From Pseudomonadota bacterium (GTDB lineage: Bacteria > Chloroflexota > UBA6077 > JAJPHF01), in assembly GCA_021325365.1 (NCBI GenBank), contig JAJPHF010000014.1, positions 62,001 to 126,000 on the forward strand: a stretch of 64,000 nucleotides of DNA, given 5' to 3'. The notes below the pieces were generated by a model. That model worked only from the letters and a program-made list of their open reading frames with translations, did no database searches and was not told the origin of the DNA. The position numbers and the translations under genes were made by a program. This document shows, in pieces, positions 15,872-24,739 of the stretch. Numbering within the stretch: position 1 is the stretch's first letter; every line of letters starts with the position of its first letter.

Positions 15872-16854
15872 GAGGCGGGGTCGCCGGCGCGCAGGCCGAC
15901 AGGTACCTCGCGCTCCTTTGTGGTCAGCGGGGCCCGGCCCGAATAGACGGGCATACACCACTCGGCGTACTTCGGGTTGCGGCCGGTGATGGCGTCGAAG
16001 TAGAGGTCCTTGAGCTGCTGGGTGATCGGCCCCACGTCGCCATCGGCGATCGGACGGCGGTCGATCTCGAGCACCGGCGTCACGTGGGCGGCGGTGCCGG
16101 TCATGAACACCTCGTCGGCGAGGTACAGCTCGTTGCGGGCGATGGAGCGCTGCACGGTGGGGAGGCCCAGCTCCTCCCGCGCGAGACGGATGACCGAGTC
16201 GCGCGTGATGCCGACCAGGATGTCCTGCGAGGGGTCGGGCGTCACCAGCTCGCCGCGGATCACGGCAAAGATGTTCTCCCCCGAGCCCTCGCAGACCATG
16301 TCGTCCACGGTCAGCATGATCGCCTCGTCGCAGCCCTGCTCGTGGGCCTCGGTCCGTGCCAGCGCGCTGTTGACGTAAATCCCGGTGACTTTGCAGCGCG
16401 TGGGGATGGACAGGTCGGGGACGCGACGCCACGACACCGTGCAGCAGCGCACGCCCTTGTCCACTTCGTGGTAGGCGCCGAACGGCACGCTGAAGAGCGC
16501 GAAGTCGTCGCGCAGATCGTGCAGGCGCACGCCGATGACCTCGGACCCCTTGTAGACGATCGGGCGGATGTACACGTCCTCGCGGTAGCCGTTGCGGGCC
16601 ACCAGCTCGCAGGTGAGCTTGCACAGCTCCTCGGGCGAGTAGGGGAGGGACATCTTCATCACGCCGCAGCTTCGGGTGAGGCGCTCGAAGTGCTCCCGTG
16701 GGCGGAACAGGTAGAGCTGGTCCTGCTCGGCGTTCCAGTTGCCGCGGATGCCCTCGAAGACGCCGGTCCCGTAGTTGAGGGCGTGGGTTACGATGCTTAC
16801 CTTCGCCTCCGCAAGCGGCACGAACTCGTTGCGGAAGAAGGCGTAGGCTTCCAT
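15868..16854 (-). CDS. ilvE: branched-chain amino acid aminotransferase
   Basis: PLP fold-type IV aminotransferase interconverting Leu/Ile/Val and their 2-oxoacids, the substrates of the dehydrogenase encoded at 7525-11274. Length is 328 aa. Motifs: HALNYGTGVFEGIRG (24-38), PLP lysine K155 in RCKVTGIYVNSALA, the CDEAIMLTVDDMVCEGSGENIF block, and TGTAAHVTPVLEID near the C-terminus. Together these are characteristic of IlvE rather than D-amino acid transaminases. A minus-strand TATAAT lies 66 nt upstream. The gene is monocistronic. Confidence 0.95.
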   Translation of the reverse strand: MEAYAFFRNEFVPLAEAKVSIVTHALNYGTGVFEGIRGNWNAEQDQLYLFRPREHFERLTRSCGVMKMSLPYSPEELCKLTCELVARNGYREDVYIRPIVYKGSEVIGVRLHDLRDDFALFSVPFGAYHEVDKGVRCCTVSWRRVPDLSIPTRCKVTGIYVNSALARTEAHEQGCDEAIMLTVDDMVCEGSGENIFAVIRGELVTPDPSQDILVGITRDSVIRLAREELGLPTVQRSIARNELYLADEVFMTGTAAHVTPVLEIDRRPIADGDVGPITQQLKDLYFDAITGRNPKYAEWCMPVYSGRAPLTTKEREVPVGLRAGDPAS

Positions 16855-16919
16855 CGTCTCGTAACCTCCGCGGTGTCGCCGCCGGGTGGTCGCTTGGGCG
16901 CCCCTGGCGGTCGCGCCGG

Positions 16920-16925
16920 ATTATA
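16920..16925 (-). promoter_or_regulatory. -10 box TATAAT of ilvE
   Basis: Perfect TATAAT on the minus strand, 66 nt before the ilvE ATG. No -35 consensus. Confidence 0.5.
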
Positions 16926-17012
16926 CTGGCCGCTGCCGGCGGGCGGCAAAACGGGGCACTCCTTCGGGTTGCCGGCGGGGCCGCCGCGGCTGGTGGTACG
17001 GGATGTGCCTGA

Positions 17013-17018
17013 TATACT
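17013..17018 (+). promoter_or_regulatory. -10 box TATACT of the FAD oxidoreductase gene
   Basis: TATACT on the plus strand about 95 nt before ATG 17113. No -35 consensus. Confidence 0.4.
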
Positions 17019-17112
17019 GGTAGGTGACGGCTAGTGCCGTCGCCCGCGCGCGGCTTAGGGGCGATGCAAGGCGCCATCGAGCACCCCGGCCGGCGGCCCC
17101 AGACGACGACCA

Positions 17113-18348
17113 ATGGAGGACTCCTCAGCATTGGCCGAAGCACCGCAGCGCTACGTCATCATCGGGAACGGCATTGCCGGCACCACGGCGGCCGACACCC
17201 TACGCAAGGGCGACGCGAATTGCAGCATCGTCCTGATCTCGGACGAACCCTACACGCTGTACAACCGGGTGGCGCTGCCGCCGTTCTTGAAGCTCCAGGT
17301 GCCCGAGGCCAAGGTCTTCCTGCGGAACCGGGAGTGGCACACCAAGAACAACATCCAGCTGCACCTGGAGACGCGCGTCGAGCGCGTCGACAGCACCGAG
17401 CGCGTCGTGTACACGAACACTGGCAAGACGTTCCCATACGACCGGCTGCTCGTGGCCACGGGCGGCCGGCCGAACCACCTGAAAGTCCCGGGCGCGGAGG
17501 ACACGCCGTTCCTGTACAACTTCCAGTACCTCGACGACGCGAAGCACATCTCGGATCGGATTGCTGACTCGAAGGTCGGCGTGGTGACCGGCGGCAGCTA
17601 CATCGCGTACGAGCTGGCCGAGGCCTTCCGGGCGCGCGGGCTGGACACGTACTGGCTGATTCGCGGGCCGCGGTTCCTGCGCTACATCCTGGAGGAGGAG
17701 GGCGGGGAGCTGGTCGACCGCATCGCCAAAGAGCACGGCGTCCACATGATGTATGGCGAGGTGATCAGCGGTCTGGAGCAGACGAACGGTCATACGACGG
17801 TGATCACCGGCAAGGGCGAGCGGCTGGCCACCGATCTGGTCGGCGCGGGCCTCGGCCTGACCATGAACACGGAGTTTCTCGCGGGCACCCCGGTGAAGAC
17901 GAACAAGGGGGTGCTGACCGACGAGTACTTGCAGACGAATGTGCCGGAGATCTTCTCGGCCGGCGACTGCGCCGAGTTCTACGATCCGTTCACGAACACG
18001 AGCTATATGATGGGTACCTGGGCGAGCGCGACGCACCACGGCCGCCTGGCGGCGCAGAACATGCAGGGCGCGCATCAGCCGTACCGCGACGTGCCGTACT
18101 ACACGAGCGGCCTGTTCGACTCGCGGCTGAGCGCCGTCGGGCTGACGCCGGACATCTTCCCCGAGATGGAGGCGATCCACCGCGTGGACTGGGAGAAGCG
18201 CACGTACCGGCGCCTCTTCTTCCGCGAGGACAAGCTGGTGGGCGCGATGCTGATTGGCGACCTGAAGCCGAAGGCGCCGTATACGAACATCATCCGCGAG
18301 GGCAAGTCGTACCCGGCGTCCGAGCGGGCAGCGCTGCTGGACGTCTAG
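17113..18348 (+). CDS. FAD-dependent NAD(P)H oxidoreductase (pyridine nucleotide-disulfide family, no disulfide)
   Basis: Two-dinucleotide-binding-domain flavoprotein of 411 aa. The FAD motif YVIIGNGIAGTTAAD (residues 15-29) is followed by EPYTLYNRVALPPFL, the NAD-binding region VVTGGSYIAYELAEAF, and the second FAD contact VPEIFSAGDCAEF. There is no CxxxxC redox pair, so it groups with NirB-N-terminal/rubredoxin-reductase-like enzymes rather than disulfide reductases. Its electron acceptor is unknown; no ferredoxin, rubredoxin or nitrite reductase lies beside it. The next gene, 92 bp downstream, is an acyl-CoA dehydrogenase of the HBD type and may share the transcript. Confidence 0.8.
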   Translation: MEDSSALAEAPQRYVIIGNGIAGTTAADTLRKGDANCSIVLISDEPYTLYNRVALPPFLKLQVPEAKVFLRNREWHTKNNIQLHLETRVERVDSTERVVYTNTGKTFPYDRLLVATGGRPNHLKVPGAEDTPFLYNFQYLDDAKHISDRIADSKVGVVTGGSYIAYELAEAFRARGLDTYWLIRGPRFLRYILEEEGGELVDRIAKEHGVHMMYGEVISGLEQTNGHTTVITGKGERLATDLVGAGLGLTMNTEFLAGTPVKTNKGVLTDEYLQTNVPEIFSAGDCAEFYDPFTNTSYMMGTWASATHHGRLAAQNMQGAHQPYRDVPYYTSGLFDSRLSAVGLTPDIFPEMEAIHRVDWEKRTYRRLFFREDKLVGAMLIGDLKPKAPYTNIIREGKSYPASERAALLDV

Positions 18349-18440
18349 CCGGGCGGTCGGCGGCGCACGTGAGGCCGGTAGGCACGGAGGGTCGGCCCTC
18401 CCCGGCCGCAATCGTTAGTGGCCGATCTTAGGAGTGCGCC

Positions 18441-19289
18441 ATGCAGCGTCTGGGCGTGGTCGGCGCGGGCACGATGGGGATCGGCATCGTGCAGGTGGCC
18501 GCGCAGCAGGGGCTGGACGTGGTGGCCTGCGAGGTGGACGAGAGCCGCATGCAGGCCGCGATGGACGGCTTGCGCGGCACGCTGGCGCGGTTGGTAGACC
18601 GCGGCCGGCTCGCGCAAGCCGACGTCGACGCGGCGCTGAGCCGAATCCAGCCAACGACGCAGTTCGCCGACCTGGCGGACGTGGACTGTGCTATCGAGGT
18701 CGTGCCCGAGGTCCTCGACCTCAAGCGGCAGGTGTTCGAGCGGCTCGACCAGGTCTGTCGCCCCGAGGCGGTTCTCGCCACTAATACGTCCTCGCTCAGC
18801 GTGACCGAGCTGGCGGCCGCGACACGGCGGCCGGAGCGGTTGGTCGGCCTGCACTTCTTCAACCCGGTGCCCCTGATGGGCCTCGTAGAGATCGTGCGGG
18901 GCCTGCGGACCGACGCGGCGACGCTGGAGGCGGCGCGCGGGCTCGTGCGGCAGCTGGGCAAGACGGCCGTAGAAGTGAAGGACACGCCGGGCTTCATCGT
19001 GAATCGCGTGGCACGGCCGTTCTACAACGAGGCGCTGCGCCTGTTGAACGACGGGGTCGCTGACGTGGCGACGATCGACCGGATCATGAAGCTGGGCGGC
19101 GGCTTCCGCATGGGGCCGTTCGAGTTGATGGACCTCATCGGGAACGACGTGAACTTCGCGGTCACGAGTCAGGTGTTCGCCGGCTACTTCGACGATCCGA
19201 AGTACCGGCCGTCGTACTTGCAGCAGCGTGTGGTGCAGGCCGGCACCCTGGGCCGCAAGACCAAGCGGGGCTGGTACGACTATGAGTGA
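18441..19289 (+). CDS. hbd: 3-hydroxybutyryl-CoA dehydrogenase
   Basis: NAD(H)-dependent interconversion of 3-hydroxyacyl-CoA and 3-oxoacyl-CoA. The 282 aa match the PaaH/Hbd length. Motif GAGTMG is at 8-13. The catalytic set is intact: ATNTSS (113-118), H138 in GLHFFNPVP, and E150 in VEIVRG. The C-terminal 6PGDH-like domain includes GFIVNRVARPFYNEALRL and ends GRKTKRGWYDYE. It overlaps the following paralogue by 8 nt (ATGAGTGA). The thiolase that would act next is encoded at 20330. Confidence 0.95.
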   Translation: MQRLGVVGAGTMGIGIVQVAAQQGLDVVACEVDESRMQAAMDGLRGTLARLVDRGRLAQADVDAALSRIQPTTQFADLADVDCAIEVVPEVLDLKRQVFERLDQVCRPEAVLATNTSSLSVTELAAATRRPERLVGLHFFNPVPLMGLVEIVRGLRTDAATLEAARGLVRQLGKTAVEVKDTPGFIVNRVARPFYNEALRLLNDGVADVATIDRIMKLGGGFRMGPFELMDLIGNDVNFAVTSQVFAGYFDDPKYRPSYLQQRVVQAGTLGRKTKRGWYDYE

Positions 19290-20118
19290 GCGCGCTGCGA
19301 TGCGGACGGCGCGCGGCCCGGTCCGGTCGGGGGAGGCGCCTGGCGGCAAGGTGCTGGTGGCAGGCGACGCCTCGCTCGCGGAGCCGCTGGCCGCGCTGCT
19401 GGCCGAGTCCGGCTGTTCGGTGAGCCTGTACGTCGTCGAGGGGGGCGGCGTGGGGCCGGCCGGTGTCGACCGCGCCACGGACCTGGCGGCCGCGGCGAAG
19501 GATGCGACGATTGCCTTCGAGACCGCGGTGTGGCCGCCCGAACGCAAGCGGGCGCTCATCGAAACGCTCGACCGTGCGCTGCCGGCTGAGGCGGTGCTGG
19601 CGACGCTCGCCACGGCCCAGGTGACAACGGAGCTTGCCGCGTGGACGACGCGGCCCGAGCAGGTGGTGGGGTTTGGCATGCTGCCGGGCGCTGCGGCCCC
19701 TGGCCTGATCGAAATCGCCCCCGGCCTGGCGACAGACGAGGCGGCGACCGCGACAATCGAGCAACTGCTCGTGGCGGCCGGCCGGGAGGTCGCGCGGGTG
19801 CGGGACGACGCGGGGCTCGTGCTGGCGCGCATCCTGTGCCTGATCGTGAACGAGGCGGCCGCGATGCTCATGGAAGGCGCCGCGACGGCGCGCGACATCG
19901 ACACGGCCATGAAGCTGGGCACCAACTACCCGCACGGCCCCCTGGAGTGGGCCGACCTGCTGGGCGTGGACTTCGTATACGCGACGCTGGCGGGGCTGCG
20001 GGCGGAACAGGACGAGGACCGCTACCGGCCCTGCCCGCTGCTCCGCAAAATGGTGCTGGCCGGGCGGCTGGGCCGCAAGACTGGCCGAGGCTTCTTCGAG
20101 TACGCCGAGCGGACGTAG
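19282..20118 (+). CDS. catalytically degenerate 3-hydroxyacyl-CoA dehydrogenase paralogue
   Basis: A 278-aa protein colinear with the preceding Hbd but stripped of its active site. GAGTMG is replaced by AGDASLA (about 27-33), NTSS by ATAQ, and the catalytic H-F-F-N-P by G-M-L-P-G (132-136). E144 and the C-terminal substrate domain (NEAAAMLMEG, LGRKTGRGFFEYAE) remain. It overlaps the active copy by 8 nt, so the two are translated together. I infer a structural or regulatory partner of Hbd (heterodimer) or an acyl-CoA-binding protein. An active enzyme of the same type is unlikely. ATG 19282 is chosen over upstream codons that lie inside hbd. Confidence 0.8.
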   Translation: MSERAAMRTARGPVRSGEAPGGKVLVAGDASLAEPLAALLAESGCSVSLYVVEGGGVGPAGVDRATDLAAAAKDATIAFETAVWPPERKRALIETLDRALPAEAVLATLATAQVTTELAAWTTRPEQVVGFGMLPGAAAPGLIEIAPGLATDEAATATIEQLLVAAGREVARVRDDAGLVLARILCLIVNEAAAMLMEGAATARDIDTAMKLGTNYPHGPLEWADLLGVDFVYATLAGLRAEQDEDRYRPCPLLRKMVLAGRLGRKTGRGFFEYAERT

Positions 20119-20245
20119 GCTCGCGCTCGCGGCGACGCCGCCCGAGTGGCTCCCCGTGACCCGGTAGCGGCGCCAGCCGTGGTCGGCCGCGCCCGGTGGC
20201 AACCCTGGCCTGGCGGTTGCCGCTGGCGGGCGTGCCCGGGCGCGG

Positions 20246-20251
20246 TATAAT
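20246..20251 (+). promoter_or_regulatory. -10 box TATAAT of the thiolase gene
   Basis: Perfect TATAAT 78 nt before ATG 20330, in a 211-bp gap after the dehydrogenase pair, so the thiolase has its own promoter. No correctly spaced -35. Confidence 0.5.
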
Positions 20252-20329
20252 CTCTCCTAATGAAGTAATGCCGCAGGGCGGGCCGAACTGAGGTGCGCCG
20301 CGCGATAGGGACCTGGGCCGGGAGGCAGC

Positions 20330-21532
20330 ATGGGCGAGCGAGAGGCAGTCATTGTCGAGGCGGTGCGCACGCCGATCGGACGCTACGCGGGCGCGCTGAA
20401 GGGCGTGCGACCGGACGACCTGGCGGCGCTGGCAGTCGGCGAGGTCGTGCGGCGCAGCGGGATCGACCCGGCCGTGATCGAGGACGTCGTGCTGGGCTGC
20501 ACGAACCAGGCCGGCGAAGATAACCGCGACGTGGCGCGGATGGCGGTGCTGCTCGCCGGGCTGCCGCAGTCGGTCGCGGGCCAGACAATCAATCGCCTCT
20601 GCGGCTCGGGGCTCCAGGCGGTGAACGCGGCCGCCCAGGCGATCCTGACGGGAGCGGGCGACGTCTTCGTGGCGGGGGGCGTGGAGAGCATGAGCCGCGC
20701 GCCCTACGTCATGCTCAAGCCCGACGAGGCGTTCCCGCGCGGCAACATGCAGCTTGAGGGCACCACGCTGGGCTGGCGGCTGACGAACCCCAAGCTGAAG
20801 GAGTACGCGATCAGTCTGGGCGAGACGGCCGAACGCGTGGCCGAGCGCTACGGCGTGCCGCGGGAGGACCAGGACCGATTCGCGCTGAGCAGCCAACAAA
20901 AGGCGGCGGCGGCGATCCGTGAGGGGCGGTTCCGGGACGAGATCGTGCCGGTCGAGCTGCCGCAGCGACGAGGCGAGCCGGTCGTCTTCGACACGGATGA
21001 GCATCCGCGGCCCGACACGACCCTGGAGCAGCTTGCGAAGCTGGCGCCGGCGTTCCGCAAAGAGGGGACGGTCACGGCCGGCAACTCATCGGGACTCAAC
21101 GACGGTGCCGCGGCGCTGCTCGTCACCTCGCGCGAGCGCGCGGCTGCCCTCGGCCTGAGGCCGATGGCTCGCTACGTCCAATCGGCGGTCGTCGGCGTCG
21201 AGCCGAACTACATGGGGATCGGCCCGATTCCGGCCACGCGCCGCCTGCTGGACCGAACGGGGCTAACCGCGGACGATCTTGACCTGGTGGAGCTAAACGA
21301 GGCGTTCGCGGCGCAGGCGTTGCCGTGCATGCAGGAGCTGGGCTTCGATCCCGCGAAGGTGAACGTCAACGGGGGGGCGATCGCCCTGGGTCACCCGCTG
21401 GGATGCACCGGCGCGCGGCTGGCGACGACCTTGCTGCACGAGATGCGGCGGAGGGGTGCGCGCTACGGCCTGGTGACGATGTGCATCGGCGTGGGGCAAG
21501 GCATCGCCACGCTGTTCGAGCGCGTCGATTAG
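20330..21532 (+). CDS. acetyl-CoA C-acyltransferase (thiolase)
   Basis: Thiolytic cleavage or Claisen condensation of acyl-CoA. Length is 400 aa with the complete triad: nucleophile C91 in [13 protein letters not shown]355 in [11 protein letters not shown], and C385 in [15 protein letters not shown]-type N-terminal AVRTPIGRY and the SMSRAPY loop are also present. GGAGG lies 6 nt before ATG 20330. Placed after Hbd, it fits either beta-oxidation or acetoacetyl-CoA formation; sequence alone does not separate these. Confidence 0.93.
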   Translation: MGEREAVIVEAVRTPIGRYAGALKGVRPDDLAALAVGEVVRRSGIDPAVIEDVVLGCTNQAGEDNRDVARMAVLLAGLPQSVAGQTINRLCGSGLQAVNAAAQAILTGAGDVFVAGGVESMSRAPYVMLKPDEAFPRGNMQLEGTTLGWRLTNPKLKEYAISLGETAERVAERYGVPREDQDRFALSSQQKAAAAIREGRFRDEIVPVELPQRRGEPVVFDTDEHPRPDTTLEQLAKLAPAFRKEGTVTAGNSSGLNDGAAALLVTSRERAAALGLRPMARYVQSAVVGVEPNYMGIGPIPATRRLLDRTGLTADDLDLVELNEAFAAQALPCMQELGFDPAKVNVNGGAIALGHPLGCTGARLATTLLHEMRRRGARYGLVTMCIGVGQGIATLFERVD

Positions 21533-21863
21533 CAGCCCGGCGCGCCTCGGACGCGAGGGATCGACTGTGGCCGCCGCGATGCGCCTGGCTGCGGGTGGCA
21601 TATCGGACAGCGATTGAGACAGTTTTGTAACGTCGTAGGCCAGCGCTCGCGAGCACTGGCACGGTAGCCTGTAGGAGTGGGCGGCGCCATCGGGCCAAGC
21701 CGCGATGGTGGAGGCGCCGTCGACGGAACCTAGGCAGAACCGCCCCGGCGCGCGATAACACAGCAGCGCGCCTCTCGGGGGCCACGCGGCGGAGCCATCC
21801 GCCAATGGAACGTTGCCGCGCTCCCGCGGCGCTGTCGTGGCTCCCCGCCGAAAGGGGACCCCC
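21533..21863. other. structured intergenic region after the thiolase
   Basis: About 331 bp with two obvious palindromes. One is the 22-bp GCCAGCGCTCG/CGAGCACTGGC (21639-21660; one G-T pair type difference). The other is a bulged hairpin with CCATCG (21687-21692) / CGATGG (21703-21708) inside GGCGCC ends. They could form a leader RNA for the next gene, but no known riboswitch or RNA motif was recognised. Confidence 0.4.
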
Positions 21864-22367
21864 TTGCAGCAACCGACTCTTCCCGGACGACGCTGGCCGT
21901 GGATCCGTCTGTTCGGTCGGAATCAGGCGGAGGGGGACGCGCCCGACGACGCGCAGCGCGGGTACGTGGAGGCGGCGCTGGTGTTGCTGGCGCGTTGCGA
22001 AGCGCTGCACCGGGACTGGCTGGAGCAGGTGGACGAGCAGCGGCGCAACGAGCGCCTGGCGAACGCGGCGGCCGTGTACCACTGGCACTTGCGGGGCCTG
22101 CTCGACCGGCTGGCCGCGGTGGAGGTGCCGCGCGCGTTAGACGCCTGGCACGAGGCGTTAACCGGATCGCTCGAGAGCGCAGCGAGCGCCACCCGTCTCA
22201 TGAGCCACGGCTATCGCTTCAACAACGTGCGCCGCATCTGCGACGGGGGCGCTCGCCTGGAGGACGCGCTGGGCCAGGCGGTCGCCGTGCGCGACGCGCT
22301 GGTGCGGGTATACGACCTCAGCCCGGTCGGAGCGCACCAGCCTGCCGAGCGGGCCACCGGCGCCTGA
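21864..22367 (+). CDS. hypothetical protein, helical
   Basis: Unrecognised protein of 167 aa from TTG 21864, chosen because AAAGGGGA precedes it by about 6 nt. TTG 21813 would add 17 residues. The sequence is rich in Ala/Leu/Arg helices (YVEAALVLLARCEALHRDWL) and has no Cys motif, signal peptide or membrane span. Its last 50 bp overlap the end of the convergent YfhO-like gene, so both genes end inside each other. Confidence 0.55.
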   Translation: MQQPTLPGRRWPWIRLFGRNQAEGDAPDDAQRGYVEAALVLLARCEALHRDWLEQVDEQRRNERLANAAAVYHWHLRGLLDRLAAVEVPRALDAWHEALTGSLESAASATRLMSHGYRFNNVRRICDGGARLEDALGQAVAVRDALVRVYDLSPVGAHQPAERATGA

Positions 22368-24732
22368 GGCACACGGCCAAGCTCCACCACACGAGCAGCG
22401 CCGCGGCCCCGACCGCCGCGAGAAGCGTGATCAGCGCGCCGAGCCGCAGGCTGCCTGGCTCGTAGCTCAGGCGGACGATGTGATCGCCCGCGTGGAGGGG
22501 GACCGCGCGGAGCGCGTAGTCGGCGCGCAAGACGGGGCGCTCCGCGCCGTCCACCTCGGCGCGCCAGCCCGGGAAGTCCACCTCGCTGAGTAGCAAGTAG
22601 CTGCCCTCCGCCTGGCCGCTGACCTCGAATTCCAGGTGGTTCGCGTCGCTCTGCCGCATGACCGCCTGGCCGACCGGAGCACCTGGGCTAGCCGGCGGGC
22701 CGGCGGATTCGGTTGGCGGCGGCGCGGCCAGCAAGACCTCGCGACGCGGATCGAAGTCCGCCGCGGCGAGAATGGCTAGCTGCTCGGCGTCGTCCGGCAC
22801 GACGCGGGCGCCAGGGACCACCGTCGCCCGCTCGAGCGCGCCCGGCACGCGGACGACGCGGTTCATGTGGTCCTGAAATGGCTCTTCCAGGGCGACCAGA
22901 GACCGCTCGGCCGGCTCGTCGCGCGCTATTTCGTAGCGGACGTTCAGGAGCTGGTTGAACCGCTCGCGCGGCAGCGCCTTCCGCAGGGTCATGTAGCGCT
23001 CGACGAACATGCCATAGGTGCCGTCTACCGTCGGGATCAGGTAGACCAGGCCGTGGTTGCCGTTGAGCACCGTATAGTCCGCTACGCGGAAGGTGCCGGG
23101 TTCGTGCCCGATGAAGTCGACGATCTGCGACGGCACGAAGATCTGGTCGGGCGCTCGGGGCGCGAGGTCGTAGCTCCAGCTTACAGTGAATACATCGAGC
23201 AGGATCGCCGCGGGGAGCGCGGCGAGGAGGACCGCGCGCCCGCGGCGCCAGAGCCGGCGCAGCGCAAGCAGCGCGAGCGCGAGGAGAAGCATAAACACAA
23301 ACCAGTTGTACCAGCCGATCACGTCGGCCCAGCGGTATGCGCGCGGCGTGGGCTCGGCGTACAGGTTGCCGACATAGAGCACCCCGGCCACGACGAGCGC
23401 CGCCAGGACGCCGGCGAAGGCGGCGCCGCCGAGCCGTCCGAGGGCGCGCCGGTCGGCCGGCCGGAGCGGCCGGGCTAGCCAGGCCGCGCCATAGCCTGCG
23501 AGCAGCGCCATCGCCAACGTGTACAAATAGATGGCGCGCTCCTGGTGCTGGAACAGCGCGTAGCCTGGGCCAAGCAGGTACAACACGCTGTGGAAGAAGG
23601 TGTTGCCGGCCAGCGACACGACCAGTCCCAGCGTGGCGAGCAAGACCCAGTACGGCAGCAGCGGGCGGCGGACGAACCGCACCGCCAGGAACGCGAGCAG
23701 GAGCGGCAGGATGCCGATATACGGAGGCACCCCGCCAATGATGCGCGGCGCCACCACGTCCATCAGCAGCTCGAACGGCGTGAAGCCGACGGCCGTAAAG
23801 GCGTAGTCGCCGCTGGCGCGGTCGGACAGCCGCATGAACTCGTAGCTGGGGAGCACCTGCACGGCGGCCAAGGCAAACCCCAGCACGCCGAAGAGGGCGT
23901 AGAGGCCGATCGTTCGTGCGGCGGCTCGCCGGTTCGGCCAGACTTGCCACAGCCGGAAGGCCACGTAGAGGGTCAGGCCGTAGAGCTGGAACAGCAGCAG
24001 CTGTGGGTGGCCAGCGAAGACGTCGACGGCGAGCAGGCCGGCGCCGAGGACTGCCCAGCCGACGCTGGCCCCCTCGAAGGCGCGGATCAGGCAGAGCAGC
24101 AACAGCGGCATCCAGACGGCGGTGCGAACGATCGGCACCTGCTGGATCGGGTACGCGGTCATTAGACCCGAGTAGGCGAAGACTAGCGCGGCCACCAGCG
24201 CGCCAAAGCGGGAGCCGATGACCCGGCGGGCGAGCAGGTACATGAAGGTCGCTGCCAGGAACAGATGGAAGACGGTGAAGGCCTCGAAGCGGACGAGCGA
24301 TGCTCCGTCGTGCCCGGTCACGAGCCACGGCAACACCCAGTTGAGGGGATACCAAATGGCGGACTGCGGGTCCGCGAGAAGTGGCTGTCCCGCGTCGGAC
24401 CAGGGGTTCCAGAGCGGCAGCTGGCCGCCGTGGACGATGGCGGTAATGGCTCGCGTCAGCGGGAAGAACTCGACGTTGAAGTCGCCCTCGGCGAGCGTCA
24501 TCTGGTCCGGCGGGTAGGGAGTGAAGAGCCGCCAGAAGCGTAGCCAGGGGAGTACGAGGAACAGCGCGAGAGCGGCGAGATCGGGCGCCAGGACGCGCCA
24601 ACGCCGCAGGCGGGACGCCGGCTGCGCCGGCCGGAGCGCGCCCTTCCCCTGGCCGTTAGCTTTGACTTCGCGGCCCGGACCGGCGCGGCCGTCGGCTGCC
24701 GTGGCTTCCGCGCGGGGAGTGGTCGCCGACAC
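22318..24732 (-). CDS. YfhO-like multispanning membrane protein
   Basis: Large polytopic membrane protein (804 aa from GTG 24730-24732) of the bacterial YfhO / GT-C-like group. These are thought to transfer or export sugar units onto envelope polymers; the exact reaction is not established. Features: first helix LAALALFLVLPWLRFW, the extracytoplasmic loop WNPWSDAGQPLLADPQ typical of YfhO, about ten further hydrophobic segments to residue 540, then a soluble C-terminal domain with WRAEVDGAERPV and a final helix. GTG 24732 lies 7 nt after the stop of the upstream gene; a TTG 14 codons earlier would overlap it. Confidence 0.75.
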   Translation of the reverse strand: MSATTPRAEATAADGRAGPGREVKANGQGKGALRPAQPASRLRRWRVLAPDLAALALFLVLPWLRFWRLFTPYPPDQMTLAEGDFNVEFFPLTRAITAIVHGGQLPLWNPWSDAGQPLLADPQSAIWYPLNWVLPWLVTGHDGASLVRFEAFTVFHLFLAATFMYLLARRVIGSRFGALVAALVFAYSGLMTAYPIQQVPIVRTAVWMPLLLLCLIRAFEGASVGWAVLGAGLLAVDVFAGHPQLLLFQLYGLTLYVAFRLWQVWPNRRAAARTIGLYALFGVLGFALAAVQVLPSYEFMRLSDRASGDYAFTAVGFTPFELLMDVVAPRIIGGVPPYIGILPLLLAFLAVRFVRRPLLPYWVLLATLGLVVSLAGNTFFHSVLYLLGPGYALFQHQERAIYLYTLAMALLAGYGAAWLARPLRPADRRALGRLGGAAFAGVLAALVVAGVLYVGNLYAEPTPRAYRWADVIGWYNWFVFMLLLALALLALRRLWRRGRAVLLAALPAAILLDVFTVSWSYDLAPRAPDQIFVPSQIVDFIGHEPGTFRVADYTVLNGNHGLVYLIPTVDGTYGMFVERYMTLRKALPRERFNQLLNVRYEIARDEPAERSLVALEEPFQDHMNRVVRVPGALERATVVPGARVVPDDAEQLAILAAADFDPRREVLLAAPPPTESAGPPASPGAPVGQAVMRQSDANHLEFEVSGQAEGSYLLLSEVDFPGWRAEVDGAERPVLRADYALRAVPLHAGDHIVRLSYEPGSLRLGALITLLAAVGAAALLVWWSLAVCLRRRWPARQAGALRPG

Positions 24733-24739
24733 TCGCGCG

